From positions 248,001-312,000 of the forward strand of contig NW_020289997.1 of the NCBI RefSeq assembly GCF_003144195.1: DNA of 64,000 nucleotides, in the 5' to 3' direction. The translations under genes and the position numbers were made by a program. Positions 48,501 through 59,884 of the stretch are shown piece by piece. Under the pieces are notes generated by a model, which saw only the letters and a program-made list of their open reading frames with translations, did no database searches and was not told the origin of the DNA. The stretch comes from Ceraceosorus guamensis (taxonomy: Eukaryota > Basidiomycota > Exobasidiomycetes > Ceraceosorales > Ceraceosoraceae). Numbering within the stretch: the first letter of the stretch is position 1; each line of letters opens with the position of its first letter.

Positions 48501-48762
48501 TCTGAACTCTTGGTGATAGCGGCGAGTGATGAGCACCTGCATTGCTGCCTGCTCGAGCTCTGGACATTTGCCTTGCGGCATCGAGATCTTGCTCCATCTG
48601 CTGAGCGGCTGCCGAGGAGGTTCGGTGTCCACCTGCGCGCAGGCCCTGACCTGCTATGGCAGACTCGTGGGAAGTGCGGGGCGCCACGTCAATGCCACTA
48701 GCGTCCGCCAAAGCGTGAGACCCGTCCGGCGGTGGAGAGACAGCTCGACCAGGAGAGGCCAT
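45554..48762 (-). CDS. CorA/Mnr2-type magnesium transporter
   Basis: Minus-strand exons 48762-46552, 46482-46409 and 46346-45554 give 1,025 residues. The first 700 or so are a disordered Ser/His/Gln/Pro-rich cytosolic extension. The CorA body begins near WWLDVLCPTDQEM and continues HPLTTEDILMEETREK across the two introns. The pore signature GMN lies at about residues 985-987 at the end of the first of two C-terminal membrane helices; the second helix runs through FFGIIGVMVFLAVVGYM. Long N-terminal extensions are typical of fungal Alr/Mnr2 proteins, which move Mg2+ (and related divalent ions) at the plasma or vacuole membrane. The short tail RFISK is cytosolic. The N-terminal ATG is the first in the open frame; no upstream exon was seen. 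Which membrane it sits in cannot be told. Confidence 0.92.
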
Positions 48763-49240
48763 GACGGCGGGAGATGTGCCTCAAGGGCCTTTCGCTTGTT
48801 TGAGTCTTTGGCCGTAGCGGAATGCGGTCGCGGTGGGAGAGACCGGTCGCAAGCAATGGGAGTGGTCGGCTCGTGTGGCGCGACGGGGACTTGCCAATCT
48901 GAACTGCAGGTATGGCTGCCTTGGTTGAGAGTTCGAGTCAGGGGTCGATCGAGTTGTGAGCCAGGGCTGATGAGGAAGAAGCAAAAGTCAAGTGGGCGCA
49001 GTGAGTAGATCTCAGCACACAAGCGGCAGCAGCAGGCAGGGTTTGCTTGCGCATGTGGCTTTTCCTTCATCTCGGCCTTCCTGGCGAAAGACAAAATTAG
49101 GCGCTCGTTGAGCTCATAGGCGGTACGGCACTGTGACTATGCAAACAGCCAGCATCGACTTTTGACTTTAGCTGCACCATGGGCCCTTCGAGTCAAAAAT
49201 TGCAGGGTGAACAGGCGGAGGAGAATGCTGGGGCGATACG

Positions 49241-49259
49241 CAGCAGCAGCAGCAGCAGC
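49241..49259. repeat. (CAG)6 run
   Basis: Six CAG units ending in C, in an intergenic stretch; not in a supported coding frame. Confidence 0.85.
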
Positions 49260-50991
49260 TAGGCAGTCTATAAAGGTGCTGATGATGCTGGCTTGCAGCA
49301 GGCAGCCGCGCGCATGCAGACGCGCCTTCATCTGCGGGCGTGCGTGCAATTCAAATGATCACGACCATCACAATTTTGTATCTGAATGACAACAAGTCCT
49401 TTAATGGCAAAATCAAGTAAATCACTTTAAGCTTATGAAGCTTCGACAGATGACAGCCCTCGCCAAAGGCGCGTAGCGTAGGCCGCAAGTAGATGGAGTT
49501 GTACAATAACTTTAATCTTGGCCAGCCGAGTACCGCTGGAGACCACGCATTTGCGTTCAACAACAATCTGCAATGTCCCGCTTTCGAGTCCCACTCCGAG
49601 CATCCGGATCAAAGCCTAGGGCGCCCTAGGCGATGATCGGATGGGAACTTGAAAGCTGATGTGAGCAGATTGTGAACGGCAAGTGTCTGCTTTTGTTTTG
49701 GCGGCGCAGCACGATGGTACGACCCGTTCCCGTGCGGTGGGCATGGTGGGCGCACCCTTCACTCGACTCATCAAACGCTCAAAGACTCAAACTGCTGCTC
49801 ATTACGGTCAAGTAATGCTATGAATGGTTCAATTCAATTGATCTAAGCCTCTGCAGAACGTTAAGTTGAGCTCAAGCGGACTTAGCGAGACACCTCGTAC
49901 ACATTCACGATTATCGATTGTGCACCTCATTAAAGCGGAAGATCACGACTCGTCTTTTGCACATTTTTATAGATCGATGTACAAGAACAGGTCCTTTCCC
50001 GGCACCCGCGGGCCGCGATCGTGACAGTCAATCAGCACGTGAGGTCAGAGTCGGCCCGCGGGCGACTGTAGCTGGCTCCCGCACGCTTTAACCAGCCGGA
50101 CTCACGATCATATTCAAGATTCTTGATTCGAGATTATGAGCGGATAATTGTGTATTATGGCATCCGCACTCGTGGTCCTACCTGCGAGAGCGAGCGGTCA
50201 GTCATCCCACATCAGTGATCGAGAAGTCGAAAGAGTCAGCCAGCATTTGCGGGAGCCGGCCGGTACTCACTTTCGAGAATGTCCGCACTTTTCACCAAAG
50301 TGATCCTCCGATCACATGTGCCGCTTGATCCTGCGTGGCTTATCTTGGCGCAGTCTGCGTGAGATCTCTGCGAACAGCTGCAGGAGGCTCATTGACTCCT
50401 CTTGCCTATTCGATCAGCGCTGGACATGCCACCACCGCAAAGATCGTCATCTTGAGACCAGCGTGTATGTATCAGCAGCGACTCGAAAGTCACGAGTCAC
50501 GGGTCGTGAGGATCATGATCGTCTCACGGAGGCGGTCAAGTCAAACGTCGCGCAACCAGCGCGCTGGCAGTCAAATGTGACTCAAACTCGTGAGTGACTA
50601 TGTAGAAATATATATTGACTTGACTGTATATGCATCGCCCCGCCCCGGCGTCAAGGCCTCATGAGCGCGCGGCCTAAGATCGGTGCCAGCACTATAGGGC
50701 GGCCTACAAAGCTGCATACAGTAGATGCTGCAGCTCGCCTTCCCCTGCTGGTTCCCCATCTCGTCCAATCGCGCGGAAACAGCTTTCCGGTCGGATCGAC
50801 CAATCAACCGCAGCTAGGTTCTTCCGCAGCCTCGTGTGTCAGGTAGCGAACCAATCCTGAATCTGACCCTTGACTACACTGCATATGAGCTGGTGCTGCT
50901 CATTCACGAGTGGCCACTCAAGACTGCGTCGCGCGGGCGGTCCTTCTGGCAGAAGTCAACCGTCCACTGCCCGCGGCAATAATAACCTACC

Positions 50992-51007
50992 TATATATAT
51001 ATATATA
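50992..51007. repeat. (TA)8 dinucleotide run
   Basis: Eight TA units between CC-rich flanks, over 1.3 kb from ERG5, so probably not its TATA box. Confidence 0.85.
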
Positions 51008-52327
51008 CCTTTCCCCTGTCGCGCGGCCGAAAGTCCGAGTACGGCCCAAGCACGACTCGTCATGCAGCAAAAGGTGTGAATAATTCGACGCTTGGTCCTG
51101 CCCCCCTGACTTTGCTCTTGCTCAGAATCACGAATGTCATTGGCGGGGATTGCACAAGATTGCTGCCGCGATCCTAAAAGGATATGTGCAGCACGCGTCT
51201 CTCGATCAGGTGTGGTCAACGCCCTTTTTGGATCGGACCAGCAACATGCTGATCGCAGCTGCATGGCAGCGGCCCCTCTGGTCGACAGCAAGAGGATTCT
51301 GCTTGATGAGTACTGTATACGAAGTGCATCAGAGTGCCTTGGTGTGCACTAGAGACCAGCAGATCAACAAGGCACGACACTTTCTTGTACAGATCGGGTG
51401 ATGGGCGACGGCGACTTCCTTTCTGCTGTTGCACTTTCAGTCAGCAGTCGTGAGTCGAGAGTCATGAGTGTGAGTGTACGGAGGTAGCCGATAGCGCATC
51501 GCTTTTTGCTTACGTGCGTACGGCGTACCATCCATCAGCATCAGCAGCCCTCGCCCACGGCGAGTGTACAGTCGTGAGTCAAGTCGTGAGTAATGCGCCG
51601 GAAATCAGGTCACGTCAGAAACCTGCATCATCAGCGCGTTGTGCATGCATCAGCGCATCAGGCAAGGTCCAGCGGAGGATGCGGTCAAGAAATCAGGCGA
51701 GGCAGGTCACACAGGCGAAGTGGCAGCAGCGGGATGAGTCACCAACGCATTCATGCATCAAGCTAAGAAAGTCGAATGCTGCATGGCAAGCAAGCGAGCT
51801 GCACCCAAGACTTTCTTCCGCGCCGCCCGCCAAAGTGGTGTCTTCCGAAACAAATTCCTACACGCGCACGCACCTTGCTTGTATAGCTCTGGCATGATTT
51901 TCCTGCTCGATTGATCCCCCGGCCGGCCCTGCCGCTGTCTGACGAAAAGAACGAAGCAAATCACAATCGAGGTGGGGGAACATTTGATTTTAGTTGCTTG
52001 ATTCGATTGACGTCCTGCTCAAGACCCATCTGACTCATCTTCACGTGCCACATCATCCATCCCTCGTACAACACCTCTTCTCCACCATCCCGTATCGAAG
52101 CGGTTCTATCACACCCAGGACGCTTGTACTGCTTCGTCGCGTCGACCGCGTCTAATTCCGCACCGGACTCCATCGGCAGCGTCTTAGATCGAACGGCACA
52201 GACTTTCTGAAGGTCTGTCGCGTTCGATTCGCCGTTGCGGATCCTTCTGCGTTTCAGCACACCTCATACCGATCCGTGCTGTTGCTGAGGGCGACGCTTC
52301 AAGTCGTTCACATTCCAGGCGTTCGTC

Positions 52328-54378
52328 ATGTCCCGCTTCTCTCCCGTCGCAGTGCTGCGCGGCAATGCCGCTTCCGCGCTGCACAAAAATGCGTCCATTC
52401 CGGTGGCAGCGCCTCCAAGGGCACCTCCAGGTGTCATCTCTTCGCTATACGAAGCCTTCATGACCGCTTCGCCGACCACGGTGGCCCTCTCCATCGCGTG
52501 TATCATCGCTACTGGCCTGCTCTACGAGCAGTACAGGTACCAAACCAAGAAGGCTGGTTTGCCCGGTCCGAAGTGGACCATTCCAATCATTGGAAAGTTT
52601 GCGGATTCCCTCAATCCTACCATGGAAAACTACATCAAGGGTTGGAACTCAGGACCCCTTAGCGTTGCGAGCGTCTTTCACATGTGAGCGTCTGCGCGGA
52701 TCGAAGAAAGTCATTTGAGCTCGGGATGGCATTGGGCGCGTTGAGGCCCATACACAAGCGCCTGCTCAGAGACTGCCTTCGAAGCATGTCACCGACTCAC
52801 ACGATGCCACTCCTGTCATGCATACAGCTTCATTGTGATTGCCTCATCCACCGAACACACCAGAAAGATTTTGAACTCTCCGGCATTTACGGAGCCTTGC
52901 TTGGTTGCCAGCGCAAAGAAGGTCTTGTGTCATGACAATTGGTGCGTGTTCCACCTTGACTTTACATACGAGTGCTGCGAGCTCACTTGTATAGCCATTC
53001 CTGCTATGCAGGGTCTTCTTAAACGGCAAGGTTCATGTCGACTACCGAAAAGGATTGAACACGTTGTTCACACGTAAAGCTCTTGGGTGCGTGAAAACGT
53101 TTGCTGATAGCTTTGTGGAAGGCAGTCTTCAAGCCTTTATCTGCTGGAATGCTGACCTGCGTCCAAATCTTCCACTCCCACAGGATTTACCTTGGCATTC
53201 AGGAATCCATCTACAGAAGGCATTTCAAGGCATGGCTCGATGACCCCGACCCTAAGCCTCAGCCATACATGATGCAATTCAGAGACTTGAATATGGAAAC
53301 CTCCTTGCGCGTCTTCTGCGGGGATTACATCTCTGATGAGGGAGCCAAGGAAATTTCCGACAAGTACTGGCTCATCACTGTGGCCCTTGAGCTGGTCAAC
53401 TTCCCTTTCGCCTTCCCCGGCACCAAGGTCTACAACGCTATCAAGGCGCGCAAAGTCGCCATGAAATGGTTCGAACACACTGCCGCCGAGAGCAAGAAGA
53501 GGATGGCCGCCGGCGGAGAAGTCACTTGCTTGGCCGACGCTTGGATCAAAGCCATGGTCGAGGCCAGAGAGGGAGAGGCTGACAGCGAGTCTCGAAGAGT
53601 GCTTGTCAGGGACTACAGTGACAGGGAGATTGGAATGGTCCTGCTGAGCTTCCTCTTTGCATCTCAAGATGCCATGAGCAGCGGCTTGACGTACCTATTC
53701 CAGCACGTCGCCGATCATCCAGAGGTGCTTCGCAAGGTGCGAGAGGAGCAGTACAATCTCAGAGGGCACGATGTCACTGCGCCTCTGGACCTCGACACCT
53801 TGGAGAAGATGGAGTACACCAGAGTCGTCGTCAAAGAGTCTTTGAGGCTGAAGCCTCCCGTCATTATGGTACCTTACTCTGCGCACCAAGATTTCAAGAT
53901 CGACGAAGGATACACTGTGCCCAAAGGAAGCATGGTCATCCCTAGTTTCTGGAATGCCCTCCACGACCCTCAAGCTTACCCTGACCCTGATGCATTCATC
54001 CCGGAGAGGTGGCAGCAAGGACCGCAGAGCCCCGCGGAGAAGCACCCCAGGAACTGGCTCGTCTTCGGCTCTGGACCTCACAACTGCATCGGCCAGCAAT
54101 ACGCTCTGCTGCACCTCACAGCTGTCCTTGGATCTGCTAGCGTCCTGATGAACTGGGAGCACGAGATTACACCCAAGAGCGAGAAGGTCAGAGTGATTGC
54201 CACAATTTTCGTGAGTTCCGGATCCGGCCAGGCCTCCATCTCTTTGCAGCCAGCTGACGCTCTTCCCTACGCTCTTCTCGTTCGCAATTTTTAGCCCCAA
54301 GATGGTGCGCGCATCAAGTTCACTCCGCGTGCTGCACCTGCGCCCGGAACTGCACCTGCTATTGCCGCCGCAGCATGA
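52328..54378 (+). CDS. ERG5: Sterol C-22 desaturase, cytochrome P450 CYP61
   Basis: Five exons (52328-52683, 52828-52941, 53012-53086, 53184-54210, 54295-54378) give 551 residues. An N-terminal membrane anchor (about 50-66) precedes the proline-rich hinge LPGPKWTIPIIGKF. Later come FASQDAMSS in the I helix, the ExxR motif in ESLRL, FIPERW, and the haem loop FGSGPHNCIG with the iron-binding cysteine at about residue 483. IKGWNSGPLS and the IFPQDG near the end point to the CYP61 branch rather than CYP51. The enzyme adds the C-22 double bond late in ergosterol synthesis at the endoplasmic reticulum, with P450 reductase. The last intron (84 bases) has no in-frame stop until the TAG of its own acceptor, so retention would give a different C-terminus; the spliced IFPQDG end fits the family. 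Two donors are GTGCGT. Confidence 0.93.
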
Positions 54379-54796
54379 GCATGACCCAATTTCCCATGAC
54401 CAGCACCACGCTCGCAATCTAGCCCTCCACCCTTGTGAGAGCAGCATTATAGCCCCTTGTATACCTGCGTCGGTGAGCCCTTGCTGGATTGCAACCCAGC
54501 TGCAAGCGGCTCCACCACTAGCGCCAGCATCACTTCGCCTCCGCAGCTCGCCCCTCCTGTTGAGGCGTGCTATCCTTCTCCCTCTAGATTCTGTTTTGGA
54601 TCTGCCACCTCGAATCTTCTCAAACAGCGCAAAGCAAGCTGGAGCCAATGCCTGCGCGGCAGTGCCAGCAGACATCCTCGTTGTCGAGCAAAGCAACTTT
54701 AGTAAGATTCATACCGTGATACATGGTTCGCCGCCCACAAGAGCTCTCGTCGTTAGTGATGATCCGACATTCATTTTTGGAGGGAAGTAAAGCCTG
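54379..54796. other. Convergent 3' spacer between ERG5 and HTD2-like genes
   Basis: 418 bases that should hold both 3' untranslated regions. An open frame runs through it on + but without a credible start or motif. Confidence 0.5.
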
Positions 54797-56050
54797 TCAT
54801 TTCGAGCCCTTCCTTTTGACGCGTATGTGCTCGTCCTTGTGAGATGTTGCGTCGCCCTGCAGCCTGGAGATGCTCGCCTCCATAACTACGGTACCATCAT
54901 CCTTGACGGCTAGCATCGTATCTTCTAAGCCCTCTTGACAACCCACCCAGTACCTCTCGCCGGTCCATAGAGGTCGTTTGGCTCGATAATTGACGCTGCC
55001 AAGCTGGGGTACCTGTGCTGCTCCCTTGACCGAAGGATCAGAGGTGTTGATTGCCAGCCATTTGCGCAAGAGCAGACTCAGTGTCATGGGCCCGTGCACA
55101 ACCGTAGTTGGGTGTCCTTCCCTCTCTCGGGCCCATTGAGCGTCCAGGTGGATAGCGTGCGCATTGTACGTCAACGCGGAGTAGCGAAAGAGAGTGGCGG
55201 GCGTTTGAATGACTGGCGTTGCTCCCGGCGCCAGACCTAGCGTAGAAGGCTGAGCAACCTGCAAGGGACGATGCGCCTCCTCTGCTGGAATTCGAGATGG
55301 TTCGGGCAGCTTCCGACGGTCGGCTGATGGATCGAGCGTCCTTTGAAACACCCACGATCTCAAGTCGACGATGCTCTCTCCTTCTCCATCCCCAATCTCC
55401 TTTCTCACCCAAACGACCAGCATCTCATCTCCCGCCTTTGTCCTCTTGATATCCACCTTTTCGATCCACGTCCTCTCTTCTGCCACTTGCTCCACCTTGA
55501 GCGGTCTGCCGTGGGAAAAGTGCATCTCTCCACCGGCCCACATCCTACGTGTAAAGGGAGCAGGTGGGTTGAATGTTTGATCTGAGCCGTCTCGACCTAG
55601 AGCGCTGGAAGGTACCAAGGGAGTAAAGAGGGACAAGTGCTCGCTGGGTATCAAGGGAGAACCGTTGCTCAGGGATTCTGCCAGATTCAGCGCCAAGGGA
55701 TTGCGATCAGCCCTTGTGCGAGACAGAGGCACCATCTCTTCTAGCAACACCCTGAGCTGAAGCAGAGGCGTAGAGTGTATGCGCTGAGAAGTGATCAGAA
55801 CGGGTTCGGAAGAATCGACGGGAAAACGATGCACGAGGGAAGAAGCGGCTGCGCGCGCTTCCTCCGATGCCCATTCGGGATAGCGCTCGTCGTCTGGTAA
55901 TGTTCCTGTCAGCATCGATGAGCTCATTGGTCTGCTACTGGTGAAGGGGAGAGCGTGATGAGGGAGACGGTCTTTCGCGCGTGCAGCTGAAAGAGCGCGA
56001 GCTGCAGAGCGCACAGCTGGGCGAGCACTTATTGTCGATGGGAAGAGCAT
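54797..56050 (-). CDS. Mitochondrial 3-hydroxyacyl-thioester dehydratase (HTD2-like, hot-dog fold)
   Basis: A single-exon gene of 417 residues. The N-terminus is Arg/Ala/Ser-rich without acidic residues for about 25 positions, a good mitochondrial presequence. The C-terminal hot-dog domain carries FRYSALTYNAHAIHLD, matching the HTD2/FAS1 N-terminal-like dehydratase motif, and then VVHGPMTLSLLLRKWL. The middle has RRMWAGGEMHF, also typical of the long fungal form. HTD2 removes water from 3-hydroxyacyl-ACP in mitochondrial type II fatty-acid synthesis, which feeds lipoic acid and respiratory assembly. The ATG at 56050 starts the presequence. The gene is transcribed away from the PRELI-domain gene across a 713-base spacer, another mitochondrial lipid function. 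Confidence 0.88.
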   Translation of the reverse strand: MLFPSTISARPAVRSAARALSAARAKDRLPHHALPFTSSRPMSSSMLTGTLPDDERYPEWASEEARAAASSLVHRFPVDSSEPVLITSQRIHSTPLLQLRVLLEEMVPLSRTRADRNPLALNLAESLSNGSPLIPSEHLSLFTPLVPSSALGRDGSDQTFNPPAPFTRRMWAGGEMHFSHGRPLKVEQVAEERTWIEKVDIKRTKAGDEMLVVWVRKEIGDGEGESIVDLRSWVFQRTLDPSADRRKLPEPSRIPAEEAHRPLQVAQPSTLGLAPGATPVIQTPATLFRYSALTYNAHAIHLDAQWAREREGHPTTVVHGPMTLSLLLRKWLAINTSDPSVKGAAQVPQLGSVNYRAKRPLWTGERYWVGCQEGLEDTMLAVKDDGTVVMEASISRLQGDATSHKDEHIRVKRKGSK

Positions 56051-56763
56051 GTCTGGGTGAGAAGAGTAGCGGAAAGCGGAGTTGGCTCGATAGACTTGCG
56101 AGGGAACCGAGGGGTGTGTGCAAGTTTATAATTGCGGAGGAGTGGATAGCAGACGACGCTGCGATGCGGTGACGGTGGTGACCATGTACGAAGCAGGTGT
56201 CCGTTGAAACCAGCTCCACCTTGTGCTACAATTCGCAAGTCGCGAGTGGAGGCGGGGAAGAAGGAATCGTGAATGTGGACTCACATCACTTGTGACTGCC
56301 GCCGCAACGTGCTCAGAACGTATTCCCGTGGATTCCGCGGACACACTTTGAAAGGACTACACTCAAAACTGCCTCGAACAATTCAAAATGGTGATGAAGC
56401 ACGCGCTTTGAAATCAAATGCTAGCGGTTGGGCCGGACATACGCGCCCGGCTCGCTCTCAAGCAGACTGCAGGCGGCTGCAGGCTTGCGCCTTTCCAAGT
56501 CGCTGCGCTTTTTTTGCACATCACATGCTGTGCATGTATATACGATCATCTCCGCCAAATGCGATCTGCCGCTGTCCACCTCACTTCGCAGCTGCTCTCG
56601 CTATTGGTGCACCTTCACTCAGCTCCTAGAGGATATCGCCGTAGCAAATCGCTCACGCATACACGGTTCCGCGTCTTGGCACTGCGCGCAGAGGATTGCA
56701 GAGTCCAGCATCTTCCGTGCGCGAGCTTCGCAAGAGGTCCATCACGCGTGTGACAAGATTGCA
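56051..56763. promoter_or_regulatory. Divergent promoter region of HTD2-like and PRELI genes
   Basis: 713 bases between two ATGs pointing away from each other. GTCGCGAGTGGAGG near 56228 resembles the dispersed AGTCACGAGTGGAG word. No gene or clear TATA box was seen. Shared control is an inference from layout only. Confidence 0.4.
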
Positions 56764-58027
56764 ATGCCTCAAGAGCACTCCACCACGTCCAGCTTCCGGT
56801 GAGTGAAACGCATGAGCTCGGCAGTGTACGCCACCAGCTCTAACAGTGCCATGCTCGGACACCGCCTCGCAGAGCTTCCTTCTCCACGCTCGTACCGGCA
56901 TACTTCGAGCGCTACCCGAACCCGCTGGCAAATCATGTCATCTGCGCGGATGTCATCGATCGTCGACTCGTCCCTCTAGATGCATCCTCTAGCTCCTCCT
57001 CCTCCTCCTCATCCGCTTCGTACACTCGCTATGGCTTGCGCACTACGCGGCTCATCCTCAAGAAGGGCACGCTTCCTGCCTGGGCACCCAAAGGCATTCT
57101 ACGAAACAGCGAGAGCTGGGTGTTAGAGGAGAGTCTTGTGGAGCTCGATGCGGCTGATCAGAATGAGGGAAGAAGGATGCACACTTGGACCAGGAACTTG
57201 GATCACACCACCGTGCTGGCGGTTACTGAAGGTCTGACGCTGACTGAGCGAATCTCCTCGAGCATCAAATCCGGCGGAGATGCGGATGTGAAGGGGAAAC
57301 AGCCTCTTAGAGGCGATCAAGCATCCACAGGAATTGAGTGAGTCGCCCGAACACTAGCTCGTAGTACGCGAGAGGGGAGTCGAAGGATGAGCCAACGCAA
57401 GGGGGATGCACCAGAAGCAGGTTGTGTGCTGACCATTTCTGCTACCGCCCTTCTTCAGCTCCGTGTCAGAGAGCACAGTCGCTTGCCTCTCGCGCGGGCA
57501 CATCACTTCCAGCGTATCGGCCGCATTCCTAGCGAGGCGAATAGAAAAATTTGGCCTGAAGCGTTTCGTCGCGCACGCAGAGACGGCGAGTAGAATCATA
57601 CATGCTGCGCATCGACAACGAACCTGCCCATTGCTGACGCTCTCGTGCTCATCTTCCACCCGATCAGAGTCATGACGGCTTGCTCCTGGTGCATGCGGCT
57701 CTTCTCCGAGCCGCATCAGGCGAGCCACCTTCGTCTCACTCGACCACCATGACGAAGAGAGGCAAGCTTGCTCAAGCTCTGAGACCGCCATTTTTGGACG
57801 GCTATCCACCCAGCTTGATCGTGAGGGCTAGGAGGAAGTACGAGCAGGCAAGAGGATGGTGGAAGGATTTGAGACGAGGCGGCACGAACGACGAGACGCT
57901 CAAGAGGGAGAGACCGGATGGAGAGGATGCTAGGAGAGGCATATTCAGGCCTGCTGACTGGCTGAGGAGCAGATTGGTGGGCCTTCGAGGAACGGAAGAG
58001 CGAGATCATGGAACTGTAACCTCATGA
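56764..58027 (+). CDS. PRELI/MSF1-domain mitochondrial lipid-transfer protein
   Basis: Four exons (56764-56798, 56873-57337, 57459-57585, 57668-58027) give 328 residues. The PRELI body reads FSTLVPAYFERYPNPLANHVICADVIDRR, then GLRTTRLI, LPAWAPKGIL and WTRNLDHTTVL, with IEKFGLKRFVAHAET as the closing helix. Such proteins (Ups1/Ups2 family) bind a small Mdm35-like partner and move phosphatidic acid or phosphatidylserine across the mitochondrial intermembrane space. Exon 1 codes only 12 residues, starting MPQEHSTTSSF. The third intron appears to use a GC donor (GCGAGT at 57586) with AG acceptor; no GT donor keeps the frame, so the last 120 codons are less sure. Residues after about 215 form a basic tail (WWKDLRRGG) beyond the usual family end. 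It cannot be assigned to Ups1 or Ups2 by eye. Confidence 0.83.
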
Positions 58028-58572
58028 ACGACATCAATAATGGCTGCGTTTCTGGTCAGCACTCGAAGTGCCTATGGAAGACCGATAGCTTGTCGTGGTG
58101 CTCCTGGTTGTCCTCTACATCAAAGAGGAGTCGGAGGCGAATGTGCGCGGAGGGTGGCACAGGTATGCTCACTACCGAATCAGCCTAGGGTGTCCTCAAC
58201 CCTCCAATACCAATCATTGACACAAAGCGCATCGCTTTGGTCATTCGATCTAATCTCGGAGCTTTCATAAGGACCCCTCATGGCGCAGCTCCCGATACAC
58301 GTCGCATACTCCGCGCCACCAAAGCAGATGTCCATGATGGCCACATTGAAGGACTTGCGCGTTGATCATCAAGCAGAACACGTCTATCACAATGGCATGT
58401 CGATGTCCGGTGCCACAGGCTGCGGGCGCTCTGGCGGCAATGGATCTGCTGGGCACCAAATGAATCCTTGCTCTTCGGACTTTGCCTCCGCGGGCTGCTT
58501 CAGACATTCTCCATTGATCTAGCCGGCTCGTCTTCGAGGCCAAACGTGCCTCGAGGGTAGGAATCGTCTGTC
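58028..58572. other. Convergent spacer with a short Met/His-containing open frame
   Basis: 545 bases between the PRELI gene (+) and the coiled-coil gene (-). An ATG-started 80-codon frame at 58280-58522 (+) encodes a peptide with several Met, His and three Cys residues, but no signal peptide or family motif. It may be chance. Confidence 0.4.
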
Positions 58573-59884
58573 TCATTCCTCATTCTTCCTCTTTTGCTGT
58601 CGCTTGTCCTGCGTCTCGGAGCGCGCGGAGCTCCTCTTCTTCTTTGCACAGCCTTCGGTCGCATCCGTCTCTGTTGATACGGCTCTCGGGCAGCTCACAC
58701 TCGCTTTGCTGGACCGCTTCTTGAGCTGCAAAGCACACCTGATGCCAAGTCCATTCACGACAAGATAGTAGTCGTCCTCCAGCAAGTTCTCGCGCACGTC
58801 CGTGCTGATCGAGCAAAGGCATTCAAGTAGATCCTCCAGATCCCTGGAAACCTCGCAGAGCATGTCCGCAATTTTGCCCTGCGTGAAGGAGATTCCCAAG
58901 CTGCTGTTTCTGCGCTTGATGGTGGAAATGATGTCCTTCACCTCGCTCTTTATCGGCCTTCGCGAGCACACTGCCCTCAGCGCGTTCCTCAGCTTGGCTT
59001 GCACCCGCCTGCGAACGGAGACACCATCTGGAGAATAAGATGGTGAAAGATATGCGGCATCAGTGGCAGTCAAGAATCATGGACGACGTCTTTGGCACGA
59101 CAGTGACGCCTACCCTGCTCCTGGATCCAAATGAAGACCTCGTCCCATGGTGAAGTATCGTCCATGAGGCTGACAAATGGCACAACGACGTGCTGGTGCA
59201 TGGCGAAATGCAGATTCTCGTGCAATGCCGACTGTGGGAGATGCAGCGAAGGCGTCATGTTTGCGCGGCCCGAGAATCGTAGCGGACTTCTTCTTTCGAC
59301 GTACTCGGCGCATCGCCCTTGATCCGGTCATCTTCAAGTCACCGAACATGCTATCGACCAACAATTCCACCTGAGCGTTGTACGAATCGACCTTCTCGAA
59401 GACCTCCTTGGGTGCGGCTGCATCGAAGACCTCGCCCGTAGCTTGGACTAGACTCTTGTACTCTCGCACCGAAGCTTGAGCGTCCTGAAGATCCTGCTGG
59501 CAGCGCTTGAGCGCTCGAGCATCCTGTTCTGACTTGTTGCGATAGCGCTCTGCCTTCAATCTAGCTTCTTCTAAGCTTTTCTCCCACTTCGCCTTGCACA
59601 GCCCCACATACTTGTTTGCTGCTTGAACATGGTGTTCGAGGGCCTCCTGGCAATCGCGGGCAGTATACAGTCGACACCCGCAGGGAGTCAGCAAACCTCA
59701 CTCATGGACAGGAATGTTTCTAGCTCACCTCAGGTTCCCGTCTCGTGCTCGCGATGAGCGCTTTGGGCGAGCGTTCCGACAGCGAGCTTTCCGACATGGC
59801 GCTCTCCCTGCTCGTCACCTTTGCAAAATCGCGAGCACAGGATTTGCCATTCGCTGTACAAAGCCTGGAATACGTCCATCCCAT
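58573..59884 (-). CDS. Coiled-coil protein of unknown function, possibly F-BAR-related
   Basis: Minus-strand exons 59884-59729, 59646-59305, 59231-59114 and 59027-58573 join in phase to give about 356 residues. The first half is a charged helix-rich coiled coil (KWEKSLEEARLKAERYRNK, DLQDAQASVREYKSLVQ). The last exon is helical, then ends in a Lys/Arg/Glu-rich tail (KKKRSSARSETQDKRQQKRK) that could be a nuclear signal. The spacing around GKSCARDFAK faintly recalls the FCH start of F-BAR membrane-bending proteins. An earlier ATG at 59915 (MSPVLKARISDGMDVF) gives a more F-BAR-like start but is out of phase with the rest by one base. So either translation begins at 59884, or the gene has a frameshift or an unseen join. 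Function is unknown. It is divergent from the Hsp70-like gene. Confidence 0.55.

Larger units (their letters stand above)
48763..52327. other. Divergent spacer between CorA-like and ERG5 genes
   Basis: About 3.6 kb without a supported gene. It contains a CAG run (49241-49259), a TA repeat (50992-51007), and several dispersed words: ATTCACGATTATCGATTG near 49903, ATTCAAGATTCTTGATTCG near 50112, AAGTCACGAGTCACGGGTCGTGAG near 50486, TTCACGAGTGG near 50904 and clustered GTGAGTC/GTGAGTA words near 51449-51590. Both promoters must lie at its ends. Confidence 0.45.

Noticed and set aside
53695-54696. 333-codon antisense frame across the ERG5 3' half
   Set aside because: It is the shadow of the P450 exon; no ATG-supported family sequence is seen.
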